Assembly (NCBI GenBank): GCA_030068075.1
Contig: CM057843.1
Span: forward strand, 12,666,001 to 12,730,000
Direction: 5' to 3'
Length of the DNA stretch: 64,000 bases
From: Paguma larvata
Taxonomy: Eukaryota > Chordata > Mammalia > Carnivora > Viverridae
The position numbers and the translations under genes were made by a program. The notes beneath the pieces were generated by a model. That model was not told the origin of the DNA. It saw only the letters and a list, made by a program, of their open reading frames with translations, and did no database searches. This document shows positions 1-8,900 of the stretch, piece after piece; positions within the stretch are counted from its first letter, which is position 1; each line of letters starts with the position of its first letter.

Positions 1-924
1 ATAGGAGCCACTGGCCGGCTGTTTCTTTGATCTTGGGTGAAGGTTTCATTCCTGTTGTTTTTAATTTAGTAGAGACCAGGGGGACACGGGTCCCTGGGCA
101 GCCGGCCATAGCCAGCTGTGAAATGAAGCGAGTGAGCCTGTCTTTACAATGAGCTCGACCCGGAAGCGAGGAATTTAAATGACTGGTAGGAGAGACTCGG
201 TACCCGTTGAAAAATTTCCAGTAGCTTGTAGCTGATTTAAAATGTATGAATAGCTCCATGGAAATTAGTGCCTGGGTTAACAGGCTCGAGCATCAAAACA
301 TCAGCTAAACTTAGCTCTTGCTAGCTAATCAAGTTTCCTGATTGGCCTGGAAGTGTCTCAAATTCGAAGAAATGTAGTATTTCAGCAAGTTTCGCGTGCC
401 GGTTGTCACCCGGTATCGATAAGGACGTGTGCGTTCCTTCTTGGGACAAATGTCACTTGTGTGCCCGCAGCCCCCGGGGCCTGGGGACCCGGCTCTGAAC
501 GAGGCAGGCCCAGTGCCTGCCCTCGCAGCTAACGGAGCGTCAGCATCCAGTGCTGCGGGCACGCTAGAGGGGCTGCGATGGCAGCGCCAGGTGCGAGGGC
601 GCCGTTAGTGAGCAGCTGTCACTAAGATGGTGAAAGGAAGCCGTGAGACCATGAATATTGTTTTGAAAGACTACAGGGTGGCTTCCTCCCTCCTCCCGCC
701 CCCTCGAAATTGTTTGCGTCCTTCTGTGTTCGAGCCGGTTGTGAGCGCAGCGACCGGTCCCTGTCCTCTGGGGGTGCACAGCCTAGTAAGGGGACGTAGA
801 AAACAGCCCTTCTAAAAGATGACTTAGGAAGAGAGCCAGTTCTGTGAGGGGTACAGAGGAGGGAAGCCAGGGTTGCCTGCAGTCTGAGCCGCGAGTGCTA
901 ACAACCGCCCTCTGCCCCCTGCAG
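1..924 (+). other. MED9: MED9 intron 1 (3' part)
   Basis: Non-coding sequence that ends in a polypyrimidine tract and a CTGCAG acceptor directly before the last MED9 exon. The human gene has two exons, so this should be the tail of its only intron; exon 1 and the promoter lie left of the window. Apart from one copy of a local direct repeat (637-783) I see no recognised element. Confidence 0.75.
637..783 (+). repeat. Local direct repeat, copy A
   Basis: This stretch is clearly related to 1693-1824. The first 70 or so bases align almost base for base, sharing GAAGCCGTGAGACC, then GACTACAGGGTGGCTTCC and a CT-rich run. Similarity then fades to a shared 'TGTC..TGGGGGTG..CAGCC' end. The two copies lie about 1.06 kb apart in the same orientation, one on each side of the last MED9 exon. 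It is not a repeat family I recognise. Confidence 0.75.
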
Positions 925-1141
925 CATGGACAAGGACAGCCCAGACGTCCACCAGGACCTGAACGCCCTCAAAACCAAGTTCCAGGAGATGCGCAAGGTC
1001 GTCAGCACCATGCCCGGCACCCACCTGAGTCCCGAGCAGCAGCAGCAGCAGCTGCACAGCCTCCGAGAGCAAGTCAGGACCAAGAACGAGCTTCTGCAGA
1101 AGTACAAGAGCCTCTGCATGCTTGAGATCCCCAAGGAGTAG
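925..1141 (+). CDS. MED9: MED9, last coding exon (Mediator subunit 9, C-terminal half)
   Basis: MED9 is a small subunit of the middle module of the Mediator complex, which links gene-specific activators to RNA polymerase II in the nucleus. The exon follows a CTGCAG acceptor. Its first base, C, completes a Cys codon begun in exon 1, and it then reads [20 protein letters not shown] onward for 71 residues to a TAG stop. This matches the conserved C-terminal half of vertebrate MED9, an amphipathic helical/coiled-coil region with the conserved glutamine run (five Gln, encoded near 1037-1051) and the ending EIPKE. Compared with the human protein as I recall it, there are only a few conservative changes, such as Leu for Phe just before the EIPKE end. 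The N-terminal Pro-rich half is encoded upstream of the window. The reading frame is intact. The gene is convergent with RASD1. Confidence 0.94.
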
Positions 1142-1607
1142 ATGAGGCTGGTTCAGGAATGCCCGAGAAAGAAGGGGGAGAGCACGTGGCTTTACCGTGC
1201 CCCCCCCCCCCCCCACCCCCCCCGGCTTGGAGCGCAGCTCTTTCGACTCCAGCCATAAGCTCTGTAACGGAGAGGCAGCGGGGGCTGGGGTAGCTGCTGC
1301 CGCAGCCGAACTTGGCATTGACTAGTGCGAGGAGCCAGCGCGCAAGCTTGGCTTCCTCGGGGCCTCCCTGCGGAGTGTATATCCATCTGTCTAGATGCCT
1401 AATAACTCGAGGGCCTGCTGGTGGGAGGAGGACTGTTCCTGGAGGCTGGGGAGTGGGTGGCGGAGTCTCCCCCTGCCTCTGGGGAGGGGCCCCCGCCGGG
1501 TGCTCCGGCTCCACGCACATCTGTACAGCGCCGCGGGAAAGGAGGCGGCTCCTCCCGGCGTCCTCCCTCCCTGTCCTCCCACCCCTGGGTGTGCGCAGTG
1601 CGTACCA

Positions 1608-1622
1608 GGTACACGCTGTTCC
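1608..1622. promoter_or_regulatory. Glucocorticoid response element, 3' flank of RASD1
   Basis: GGTACACGCTGTTCC is an imperfect palindrome of two receptor half-sites with a 3-bp spacer. It differs from the GGTACAnnnTGTTCT consensus only at the last base. RASD1 (Dexras1) was named for dexamethasone induction, and a functional element has been reported in the 3' flank of the human gene about 2.3 kb past its poly(A) signal. Here the distance from the RASD1 poly(A) signal is also about 2.3 kb. The site lies within the putative MED9 3'UTR. Binding is inferred from sequence and position. Confidence 0.6.
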
Positions 1623-1692
1623 GTTCGCAGCGGTGTCGTGAGGCGTTTGCATAGAATTCACTGGACGAATGGGGGCCGCGCTCATAAGGCAC

Positions 1693-1824
1693 GAAGCCGT
1701 GAGACCAGGAATACTGTTTCGGAAGACTACAGGGTGGCTTCCTCCCTCCTCCCGCCCCCGAAATAGCTCGTTTCCTTTTAGGTTTGCACCGGTGAATGTA
1801 ACTGTGTCTTTGGGGGTGTCAGCC
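1693..1824 (+). repeat. Local direct repeat, copy B
   Basis: Partner of 637-783, same orientation, downstream of the MED9 stop codon. The shared block runs from GAAGCCGTGAGACC through the CT-rich run, then degenerates. The divergence (several substitutions and small indels) suggests an old duplication. Confidence 0.75.
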
Positions 1825-2827
1825 CGGAGCCCTGCCAGGCGGCCCCTGTCCCCAGGTTCTCTGCCACCTACGTGTTCCTGTTACTTTTAGCTCTTGCTCC
1901 CTTCGCCTCCTGTCCCCTTCCGGCATGTCACGCTCAAGAAGGACCAGACCCTTCAGACCCCACGGTGCCGCCCCGGGGCTGGAGGGTAGTGTCGTTCCTA
2001 CGCAGGCTCGCCCAGGTTTCCGGCATTTCAGATTCCCGTGGCCCTGGATGAAAACCTCCGCGTCCCCTCCGGCCTGCTCCCTGGAGAGTCAGCCACCGGC
2101 ATTTGCTGCACCGCCGACAGAGGCCAGCGTGATGTGCTCTTTGTTCGGAGAAGGGCAGCGCCAGGTGACGGCTCCGATCACCCCTCAGCCAGGTGCGAGG
2201 GCACGCTTCTGGATCGTTCTGAAGGAGCGGGGATGGCCCACCCCTGGAAGCTCTACAGCCCTGTGCCGGTTCATAGATGTTTGTAACGCCCCTCATTTCC
2301 ACCAGATGGGGCCCTTCCCGTGACCGTCCAAGGTGAGGGGAGAAGTGACTGCGTATTGTTTAGATCTAGAAGTGGGCACAGAGCCTGTGCTGACCACGTC
2401 AGGGGCTTAGCAGGTGCCTGCCGAGTGACCTCGCTGGCAGCGAGACTGGCCGAAGATGTGTTCAGCAGGGGCTCCGTTCGCGTTGACCTGCGGACGTGGG
2501 AACGGGGCATCAGGTTTCGGTGGCTTTGGGCAAAGGGCAGGCTCCGAATTGAAGCGGGCAGTAGGGACACGTATCAGACCAGCCCCCCCCTTGAGACCCT
2601 TACTCAACTGAATCAGTTACTGCCCCGACATCTCGGAGCAGCGCTGCGGGCCAGTTTTAAGGCTCTGACCAAATAGCACGAAGCACACGGAACTACGAGA
2701 CCACCGGGGCCTTTCCGCGAGGCCGAGACCGACAGGGCTCTTCCCGGGGCAGAGAGAGAGAGAGAGAGAGAGAGAGCGCCCTTCCTGTGTTCCGGGGGTT
2801 TGACTTGTGACGTTTTTCAAGAGCGTA

Positions 2828-2833
2828 ATTAAA
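2828..2833 (+). terminator. MED9: Candidate MED9 poly(A) signal (ATTAAA)
   Basis: ATTAAA is followed within about 40 bases by the U-rich run CTTGGTTTTTGT, as expected of a downstream element. A second ATTAAA at 4040-4045 falls inside the convergent RASD1 3'UTR and is less likely. No AATAAA was found on this strand between the MED9 stop and 3.9 kb. Confidence 0.38.
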
Positions 2834-2860
2834 AGAACTGGTACTCTGCTCTCAGGCCGT

Positions 2861-3919
2861 CTTGGTTTTTGTACTGAGAAATTCATTAGAGGACGTCTCT
2901 CTTGGATAGTTTGAGAGGAAGATGTTCATTTTGCTTAGAGGAGAGACAACTGTGAGAACCTCCACGCCGTGCTCCCCCTCCCCTTCGGCGCGCACACGAC
3001 GAAACCAGCGTGAAAACACTAACTTCCCTCAGGAGGGGCATCTGGCCCCGGGACGACGCAGCTGGCCTGGTGGGTCATCCGGCCCGCCTCGCCTGCCGCC
3101 CCGGGCCCGGAGGGGAGTCAGTCGTGGCAGGGAGCGGCCCTCACCAGAGCAGGGTTGAAACCGCTGCCTGGGGGTACAGTACCGAGTGCCCCTCCCGGGG
3201 CCGAGCGCCTCTCGGAGCCGCCGGTGAGGCGCGTTGTTGGGTGGCAGCGCTTGTGCTAGTACTTTGCAAACATCTCTCCCTTTCTCCCCACGGCGGCCCC
3301 GTGCAGAGGGTGTTCTCTGTAATTCACGGGTGACGAATTTGGGGCTCGGCAGGTGTCGCTTGCCCCGAGCCTGCAGTTAAAAGCTGAGAGAGCTGGGTCC
3401 CGAGTCAGGAAGGGGTGCCCTCAGCTGCCAAGGGGAGACCGGGAGGCAGAGAAGGCGCTGGCAGCAGTGTGCTTCCGGCGGCTGGGCGGGGCGGGGTGGG
3501 GGGCTTTGGCTGGGGGATCTTGAACTGTCCCCAGACAGCCATGTGGCAGGCCCCGGAGGCCCCAGAGAGCAGTTGGGGGACCGGGGTCTTGGAGCAGCCT
3601 AGCACCGGATTCATTGCCCCGGGCCCGTGGTGAGTCTACAAGACCGCCGGGCCACATCCCACAGCCCTTTGTGGCTGCAGCCCTCGCAAGGACCCGAAGC
3701 CCTTCATTGCCCTGGCTTTCTGAGCGACCACATAGAAGGGCTGTGGCCCAATCTGGAGCTTTTTTGGAGCCTTTTCTGCCATGGGTGGGGGCAGTTTTCA
3801 GAACGCCAGGGTCAGGGTCCTTTCCACTCCGGGGAAGCCTACTGCCACAGAAGTAAACACCCACCCCTCCCTCCTCACCCTTCTGCCTTCCAGCCATTTC
3901 TAAAAGCAAAAGCAAGCAT
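2861..3919. other. Interval between the converging MED9 and RASD1 3' ends
   Basis: GC-rich, unique-looking sequence without coding frames of plausible composition. Nothing else is recognised. The open frames here are short products of high GC content. Confidence 0.5.
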
Positions 3920-4617
3920 GGCTTTCTGTTTTAAGTTCTTTTATTTTAGGTTATAAAAACAATAACTTTAAAGACTGTCACACACACAGTACAAACAGCT
4001 GGGTAAGATTTTGTTCGTGTCTATGACGACATCGGAACTATTAAAGTGCAAGGTGTGTTTGTTTTCCTTTGTGCAATTTCACACTCATGTAAACAAGTCA
4101 CTTGGCTATGATCTGACCCGCACCCCCGTATTTTCGGGGGGCAGAGGCTCTCGGTAGCTGTCATGGCAACCCTGAATCACAGTCAACATAATGCCCCGTG
4201 TGTCCCGTCTTGACCCTCCAGGGCGCAGGACGGGTTTCTCACAGCCCAAGGGAGGCTGATTCGCTCCCCCATTCTGGTCTTTGTCAGAAACAGGGCAAAT
4301 TCACCCTCTGCGGGCCTGACCTGTGCCCTCCCCCCGCCCCCCGACGTGGGGGTGGCAGGCGCGGGGGGGGGGGGGGCAGTGGGAGAGGGAGTCCCAGTCT
4401 TGGCCAGTTCTCTTTCCTTCCAGAGCAGATGACTGTCCCTTCTTCATTAGCGCCTCCCCAGTGTGCGCGGGCCCAGGGTCGCGGGGGAGGGAAGACGCTA
4501 GTCCGCGCGCACGCGGCCCGGGGCTCGAGCTGGCCCGGCCGTGACTTTGAAACAAAAAGGTCCTCCTCAGGTTTGGTCACCGACGCGGGGGGGGGCTGGG
4601 GGCTGGGGAGGGGGCTC
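3920..4617 (-). other. RASD1: RASD1 3' untranslated region
   Basis: Extends from the RASD1 stop to just past the AATAAA. It changes from GC-rich near the stop, including a 14-base G run on the plus strand around 4363-4376, to an AT-rich end. The end near 3920 is inferred from the poly(A) signal. Confidence 0.65.
3940..3945 (-). terminator. RASD1: RASD1 poly(A) signal (AATAAA)
   Basis: A canonical AATAAA on the minus strand in an AT-rich stretch, about 670 bases after the RASD1 stop. This matches the expected transcript size for a short two-exon gene. Confidence 0.7.
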
Positions 4618-5181
4618 CTAGCTGATGACGCAGCGCTCCTTGTCCTTGGCCTGGCTGCCGCCGCTGGCCTTCTCGCGGATGTACATGAGGTCGCTGTGCA
4701 CGCTGGGCCGGCGGGCGAAGGGCGCCACGATGCCGAAGGCGTCGCCCGGGTCCCCGCCGCCGCCGCTGCCGCTGCCGGCGCGCAGCAGCTTCTTGTTCCG
4801 CAGCGCCTTCTTGTGCAGCACGTCGCAGTACTGCACCGGACACCTTGCGGTGCAGGTCCGGGCTCATCTCGCTGGGCAGCTTGGCCATGGCGAAGAGCGC
4901 CCGGAACATCTGGTCCAGGCTGCTGTTCTTCTTGGCCGAGATCTCGAAGTAGGCGCAGCGCTGGGGGTCGTCGCCCACCAGCCGCTCGATCTCGCGCTGC
5001 TCCACCTCGCGGTAGAAGTCCCGATCGCCCTTGTTGCCGCAGATGACCAGCGGCACGTCCACGTTCTCCTTGGTTTTGTTCTTGAGGCAGGACTTGGTGT
5101 CGAGGATCTGCTGCTTGAGCCTCTGCACCTCCTCGAAGGAGTCGCGGTTGTCCAGGCTGAACACCAGGATGAAGACGTCTC
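4618..5181 (-). CDS. RASD1: RASD1 exon 2 (Dexras1 GTPase, C-terminal two thirds), with a 1-base frameshift
   Basis: The exon follows a CCCCGTAG acceptor. Its first two bases complete Gly96. It continues with DVFILVFSLDNRDSF, the NKGD guanine-specificity motif (residues 145-148) and the SAK motif (177-179). After Ser210 (codon 4840-4838) there is one G too many (4836 or 4837). The zero frame runs on as an Arg-rich, unrelated tail to a stop at 4577, giving about 296 residues. In the shifted frame the expected protein resumes at once (VQYCDVLHKKALRNKK onward, from 4836) and ends with the prenylation box CVIS and TAG at 4618. Removing one base would give 282 residues, against 281 in human as I recall it; the difference is a short Gly/Ser run. 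Dexras1 is a membrane-anchored Ras-like protein acting in G-protein and NO-linked signalling. The rest of the exon is so conserved that a sequence or assembly error is the likeliest cause. Confidence 0.95.
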
Positions 5182-5454
5182 CTACGGGGAACACGGTGGG
5201 GGGGGGGGGGGACGAGAAAGGAGACGGTGAGGGCGGCGGCCGAGCGGACAGCCGAAGTCGGGCCAACAGGGGGGCCGCCCCGCCGCCAGGCGCCGGGGCT
5301 CCAGCGGCCGCGCGCGGGACGCCCGGCCCTCTCCGCGCTCAGCGCGGCGCGCGGGGGCGGGCCCGGCCCTCGCCGGCCGCCCTGGGACCGGGGGTCGCCG
5401 CCCTCCCGGAGGCGCAGCTCCCTCCCTCCGCCCCCGCACCGGCCCCGCGCTCAC
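5182..5454 (-). other. RASD1: RASD1 intron 1
   Basis: A 273-base intron of very high GC content between a GTGAGC donor (at 5454) and a CCCCGTAG acceptor (at 5182). It splits the Gly96 codon after its first base. A G run on the plus strand lies at about 5198-5211. No element is recognised. Confidence 0.92.
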
Positions 5455-5740
5455 CTGTGAGGATGGAGAGGCGCCGCATGGCGGGGAACGGGTGGTTGCC
5501 GGACGTGTCGAGGATGTCGAGCTGGTAGACCTCGCCGCGGATGGAGTAGAACTTGCGGTGGAAGTCCTCGATGGTGGGCGTGTAGGCGTCCTCGAAGCGG
5601 CCCGTGAGGAAGCGCGACACGATGGCCGTCTTGCCCACCTTGGACGAGCCGAGGATGACCATGCGGTAGCAGTTCTTGGCCGGGATACTCAGCTCCGAGT
5701 CGCTCGGGCACATCTTCTTGATCATCGCGGCCAGTTTCAT
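5455..5740 (-). CDS. RASD1: RASD1 exon 1 (Dexras1 Ras-like GTPase, N-terminus)
   Basis: Encodes the start of dexamethasone-induced Ras-related protein 1, beginning MKLAAMIKKMCPSDSELS. Visible GTPase motifs are the P-loop GSSKVGKT (residues 31-38), the effector/switch I segment YTPTIED (53-59) and the switch II motif DTSGN (78-82). In classical Ras the last motif is DTAGQ, and this departure is normal for the RASD family. The ATG at 5740 is the family start. The exon ends after 95 codons plus one base at a GTGAGC donor. It is intact and, as far as I can recall, identical to human over nearly the whole exon. It is transcribed toward MED9 and away from PEMT's 3' end. The strong dexamethasone response known for the gene fits the receptor element found in its 3' flank. 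Confidence 0.97.
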
Positions 5741-5935
5741 TGGGCGGAGGGGCCGCGGGGGCGGTCGCAGGGCCGAGAGAAGTACGGAGGGTGGCCGGGG
5801 GCGCGGGGCTGCGCGGCCGGGAGGCTGTGCCCCGCTCGGGCTGGGGCTGGGGCTGGGGCTGGGGCTGTGGGCTGGGGCTGGGCTCCGGCTCGAGCTCGGC
5901 TCGGCTCCGACTCAGGGACAAAGTCGCTCGCTCTG
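5741..5935 (-). other. RASD1: RASD1 5' untranslated region (inferred)
   Basis: Sequence between the start codon and the position about 25-30 bases downstream of the TATA box. It is GC-rich and contains the GGGGCT/AGCCCC repeat patch. The transcription start is inferred, not observed. Confidence 0.55.
5837..5882 (+). repeat. GGGGCT hexanucleotide patch in RASD1 5'UTR
   Basis: About seven units of GGGGCT (AGCCCC in the transcript), with one GTGGGCT variant. The G-rich strand is the non-transcript strand and could form a G-quadruplex. Confidence 0.85.
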
Positions 5936-5959
5936 GTTCTCCGCGCCTGGAGGCCGCCC

Positions 5960-5967
5960 TTATATGC
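5960..5967 (-). promoter_or_regulatory. RASD1: RASD1 TATA box
   Basis: The minus strand reads GCATATAAGG, preceded by GGGGCGGGGC-type Sp1 boxes (5978-5996) and a TGACGC CRE-like half site near 6010-6016. The box lies about 220 bases upstream of the ATG, so transcription probably starts near 5935. Confidence 0.65.
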
Positions 5968-7484
5968 AGCCTGCGTGGCCGCCCCGCCCCGCGCCCTCCC
6001 AGCCTCTGTGCGTCACGCCCCGCGAGCCCCCGCCGCCCCGCCCCCGACCTCCGCGGGCCTCTGCCCGCTGCCGCCCGCTGCGCGCCGGGAGAAACTGAGT
6101 CCCAGGTGCCGCTGGGGCTACGGGCGCGCGGACCCCTTTCTCCACTGCACGGGGCTCAGCAGCTGCAAGGGCGTCGGGTCTCTAATCCCGGGCTGTGCCT
6201 CCGACCCTTCGTGGCTTGGGGCAAAGACTCCATCCGAAACACGCACACACAGACCCGCACGCGCACACTCGCACTCACTCTCTTTGGGCCTCGGTTTACC
6301 CAGAGAGTAACAATAGCAATCCCGTCATAGCCGCGGCGTAATCGCAGGCGCTTAGCAGTGCTAGGCCCCTGCGCAGGGCCTTGCGTACCTACCTTCTCTC
6401 TACGATACGGAGAACGAGCCCCCGCCGCAGCCCCCTTCCCGGCCGCTGGCGCGCGCTCGTTCCCGGGACGCAGCTTTAGCGCCGAGGTTGGCGCCGCGCG
6501 CTCTGGCCGCCAGAGGGCAGCAGAGGCCCCGCCGGCGCCGCAGGGAGGCCGAAGGCTCCGCTTCCCGGACTGGAGTGGGGGGCTAGGCAAGGTGGGGGTC
6601 TGCGGAGGCGCGGGGCGCGGGGCGCGGGGCGCGGGGCTCCAGGCCGGGATCCAACATGAGCCGTTCGCCGTCCTGCGCTCTACTGCAGGCATCAGCGTCT
6701 CCTTTCGCCCGGCCAGGGATGCTCTGAAGCCGGGCAGGGATTTTCAGGCGGGGACTGTCCCCATCCTTTTCCTGTGCGGACCTCAAGGACCAGACTTGCC
6801 CTTCCTTGGTCAAGCCTGGGCCGACGTCCCTTCCTCCCTCCCCCGGAGCATTTTGCGCCTCGGGAGTCTCTTGGGCGAACGTTCCCATTTTATAGCTGGG
6901 GGAGCTGGGCCTCCACGACACAGAGTGAGCGAGTGAGAAGGCCTTGGGCACACAGCAGCCTCTCGCCTCCTCCGCGCCTGGGGTTCCTCTTCTAGAAGGT
7001 GGCGGTTCTGGTTCTGATTGTGGATGAGAAGGCACAAGCAGTTTAGGGGGCAGGAACTTGGTAATAACAACAACAGTAAATGACCCCTGAGGTCGCAGGG
7101 CTGGGAGGAGGGGGGCGCAGGAGCAAAGGGAGCGAGCAGCCGGTTGATCAGTAACCAGGCGCGGGCTGATGGGGCCGGGCCTGGAGCGTGTCACGGCAGC
7201 GGAGAGGCTGCGCTGGGTTTGCCTTTGGCTGCGTCTGATTTGGGAGAAAGCCAGGGAGCCGTTAGCCGGAACCACCCACCTACCTGCGGGCCAGGCTGCT
7301 CCAGGCCGTGAGCGTCAGGGGCGCCAGCCCGCAGCCCTCTGCTCTTTGCCCGGGCCCCGTGGGCTCTGAGTTCATCTCATCCAGCGCCTCTATGACCAGA
7401 GTTCCGACTGAACCTCACACCCTCTGCAGGGTGATGCCAGGAGAGGTTTATGTGTGCCATGCGCGATTACAAGTCCTTGCTTTT

Positions 7485-7605
7485 GGCAACCTTAAGGAGT
7501 ACGAGTGGTTACTCTCTGGATTTTACAAGTGGCGAAACTGAGGCAGGGGGCATGACTTGCCCACGACCAGTCACTGCAGGGCTGGGGCTTGATCCTTGCT
7601 GTCCT
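7485..7605 (-). mobile_element. MIR SINE remnant
   Basis: Carries the antisense MIR core, of the form 'ttttacaagtggcgaaactgagg' followed by a 'cttgcccacgaccagtcactg' equivalent. It is diverged, as expected for this ancient mammalian family. Confidence 0.6.
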
Positions 7606-8629
7606 TTACACGGGAGTTGTGGGGCGGACCGCCTGGACCGCGTCCCCCCACCCCTCTTGACCCTGCCCTCCCCATCTGAGGTGAGAAAGAACCGAGCCGG
7701 TGCCCCGCACACAGGGCTGCTGTGGACAGTGGGGCAGGCCTTTCGCGCAGAACGGGGACAGGGGAAGGAAGCGAGCAGGGGCCGGTCACGGCAGGGGCTC
7801 GCGCCACCCCCCGGTGAGGGGCCCTCCCTCTGCCTCCCGTGAAGGTGCGGTATGGGCAGCCGGGCTCTGAAATAGGAGGGCATCTGGCTCCTTCCTGATG
7901 GCCCATGCCAGGGGGCCAGAGTCAAGGTGGCCTCCAGTCCCGGGAAGGCCACTGCGATGAGCGGGGGCACAAGGGGGCCAGAGTCAAGGAGTGAACCCAG
8001 CTCTCCCTGGGGAGAGCCGGCGGGTGGCACCCGGCCTGGATACCGCCTCCCTCCCCGATCCGAGGGCAGGTGCCAAGGTCGGCGCTGACATCGTGTCCCC
8101 GGCCCCCGCCAGCTGGTATACCACTGGCAGGCGCCGGGACCAGCCTGGGTGCCCAGCCACAATTCCTGGCACCTTCTGGGCACCTCGCCCCACCTCCCCA
8201 CCTCACAGACGCCAGGTTATGAGACTTGTCCTCGGTCAGCCGAGTTAAGCCCTGAGCACATCGGTCATGCACTCCCCAAATGGATGCCCCCCCAAAAGCC
8301 TCTGCGCCTGCCACCCTTGCCCACCGCCAAGCCCTTTGTTAATTGAATTACGCTTTTCTGTTCTCCGGGGTGCCCTTCGTGACTTTCCGCCTAGACCCTG
8401 CCACAGGCTGGCTGGATCCGAGCGGTCCCGGGGTGGGGACGTATTTTCAACACGTGAGCCCTGTGGTCAGGCAAGTCACACATAGCCATCGGCCTGTCTG
8501 GTCCGCCCGTGGACACTCCGGGCAACGCCCTGGGGGATGGGGGGGACGGGTGCACCTCCCCCCTCCCCCCACCCCAGCCTCCCAGCTCTCCCCCTGCCCA
8601 CGTCCTGCCAGCCCAAGCCTGGTCTTTCT

Positions 8630-8900
8630 GTTGTCCGGGTTAATTGGTTATGTGTGATTTCCCTTTCTGTGGGTTCGGTCACAGGTGACAAACAGCATCT
8701 GCGAGGCGGAGCCCGCCTATAAATATTGTTTACTGGCAGGGCAGTAATTTCCCTGCTCCAAGTGAAATGGGAACTTTAAAAATATTCGACCAAATGTTGA
8801 GGGCACGTTGGACGGTGGACAGCTGGCCCCCGAGGCAAGAAATCTCGGCCACAGCCCAGTCTGATGGCACAGGGCACTTTAGGCGTCCTTGAAAGCTCTT
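8630..8900. promoter_or_regulatory. AT-rich candidate regulatory patch
   Basis: Inside a GC-rich interval this patch contains TATTGTTTACTG (a strong forkhead/FOXA-type site), a GTTAAT half-site, the MEF2-like CTATAAATA, and TAAAAATATT. No repeat family is recognised. Function is inferred only from motif density and from its position between the PEMT 3' end and the RASD1 promoter. Confidence 0.25.

Larger units (their letters stand above)
1142..2860 (+). other. MED9: Putative MED9 3' untranslated region
   Basis: No credible open frame follows the MED9 stop. The region carries a C-rich homopolymer (about 1200-1224), a glucocorticoid-response-like palindrome, the second copy of the local direct repeat, and a (GA)n run at 2751-2776. 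The right edge is placed just past the only plus-strand poly(A)-like hexamer nearby (ATTAAA at 2828), so the extent is inferred, not seen. Confidence 0.45.
4400..6700. other. CpG island over RASD1
   Basis: CpG dinucleotides are dense from the RASD1 3'UTR through both exons, the intron and the promoter, and on to a GGGGCGC tandem patch at about 6608-6637. They then thin out. The limits were judged by eye. Confidence 0.65.

Noticed and set aside
627..815. 62-codon frame and counterpart 1395-1766 as a duplicated small gene
   Set aside because: The shared part is the direct repeat itself; the frames differ between copies and the substitutions do not favour synonymous sites.
4577..4836. RASD1 exon 2 continuing in the zero frame as a genuine alternative C-terminus
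   Set aside because: The Arg-rich tail resembles nothing known, whereas the shifted frame restores the conserved protein to CVIS.
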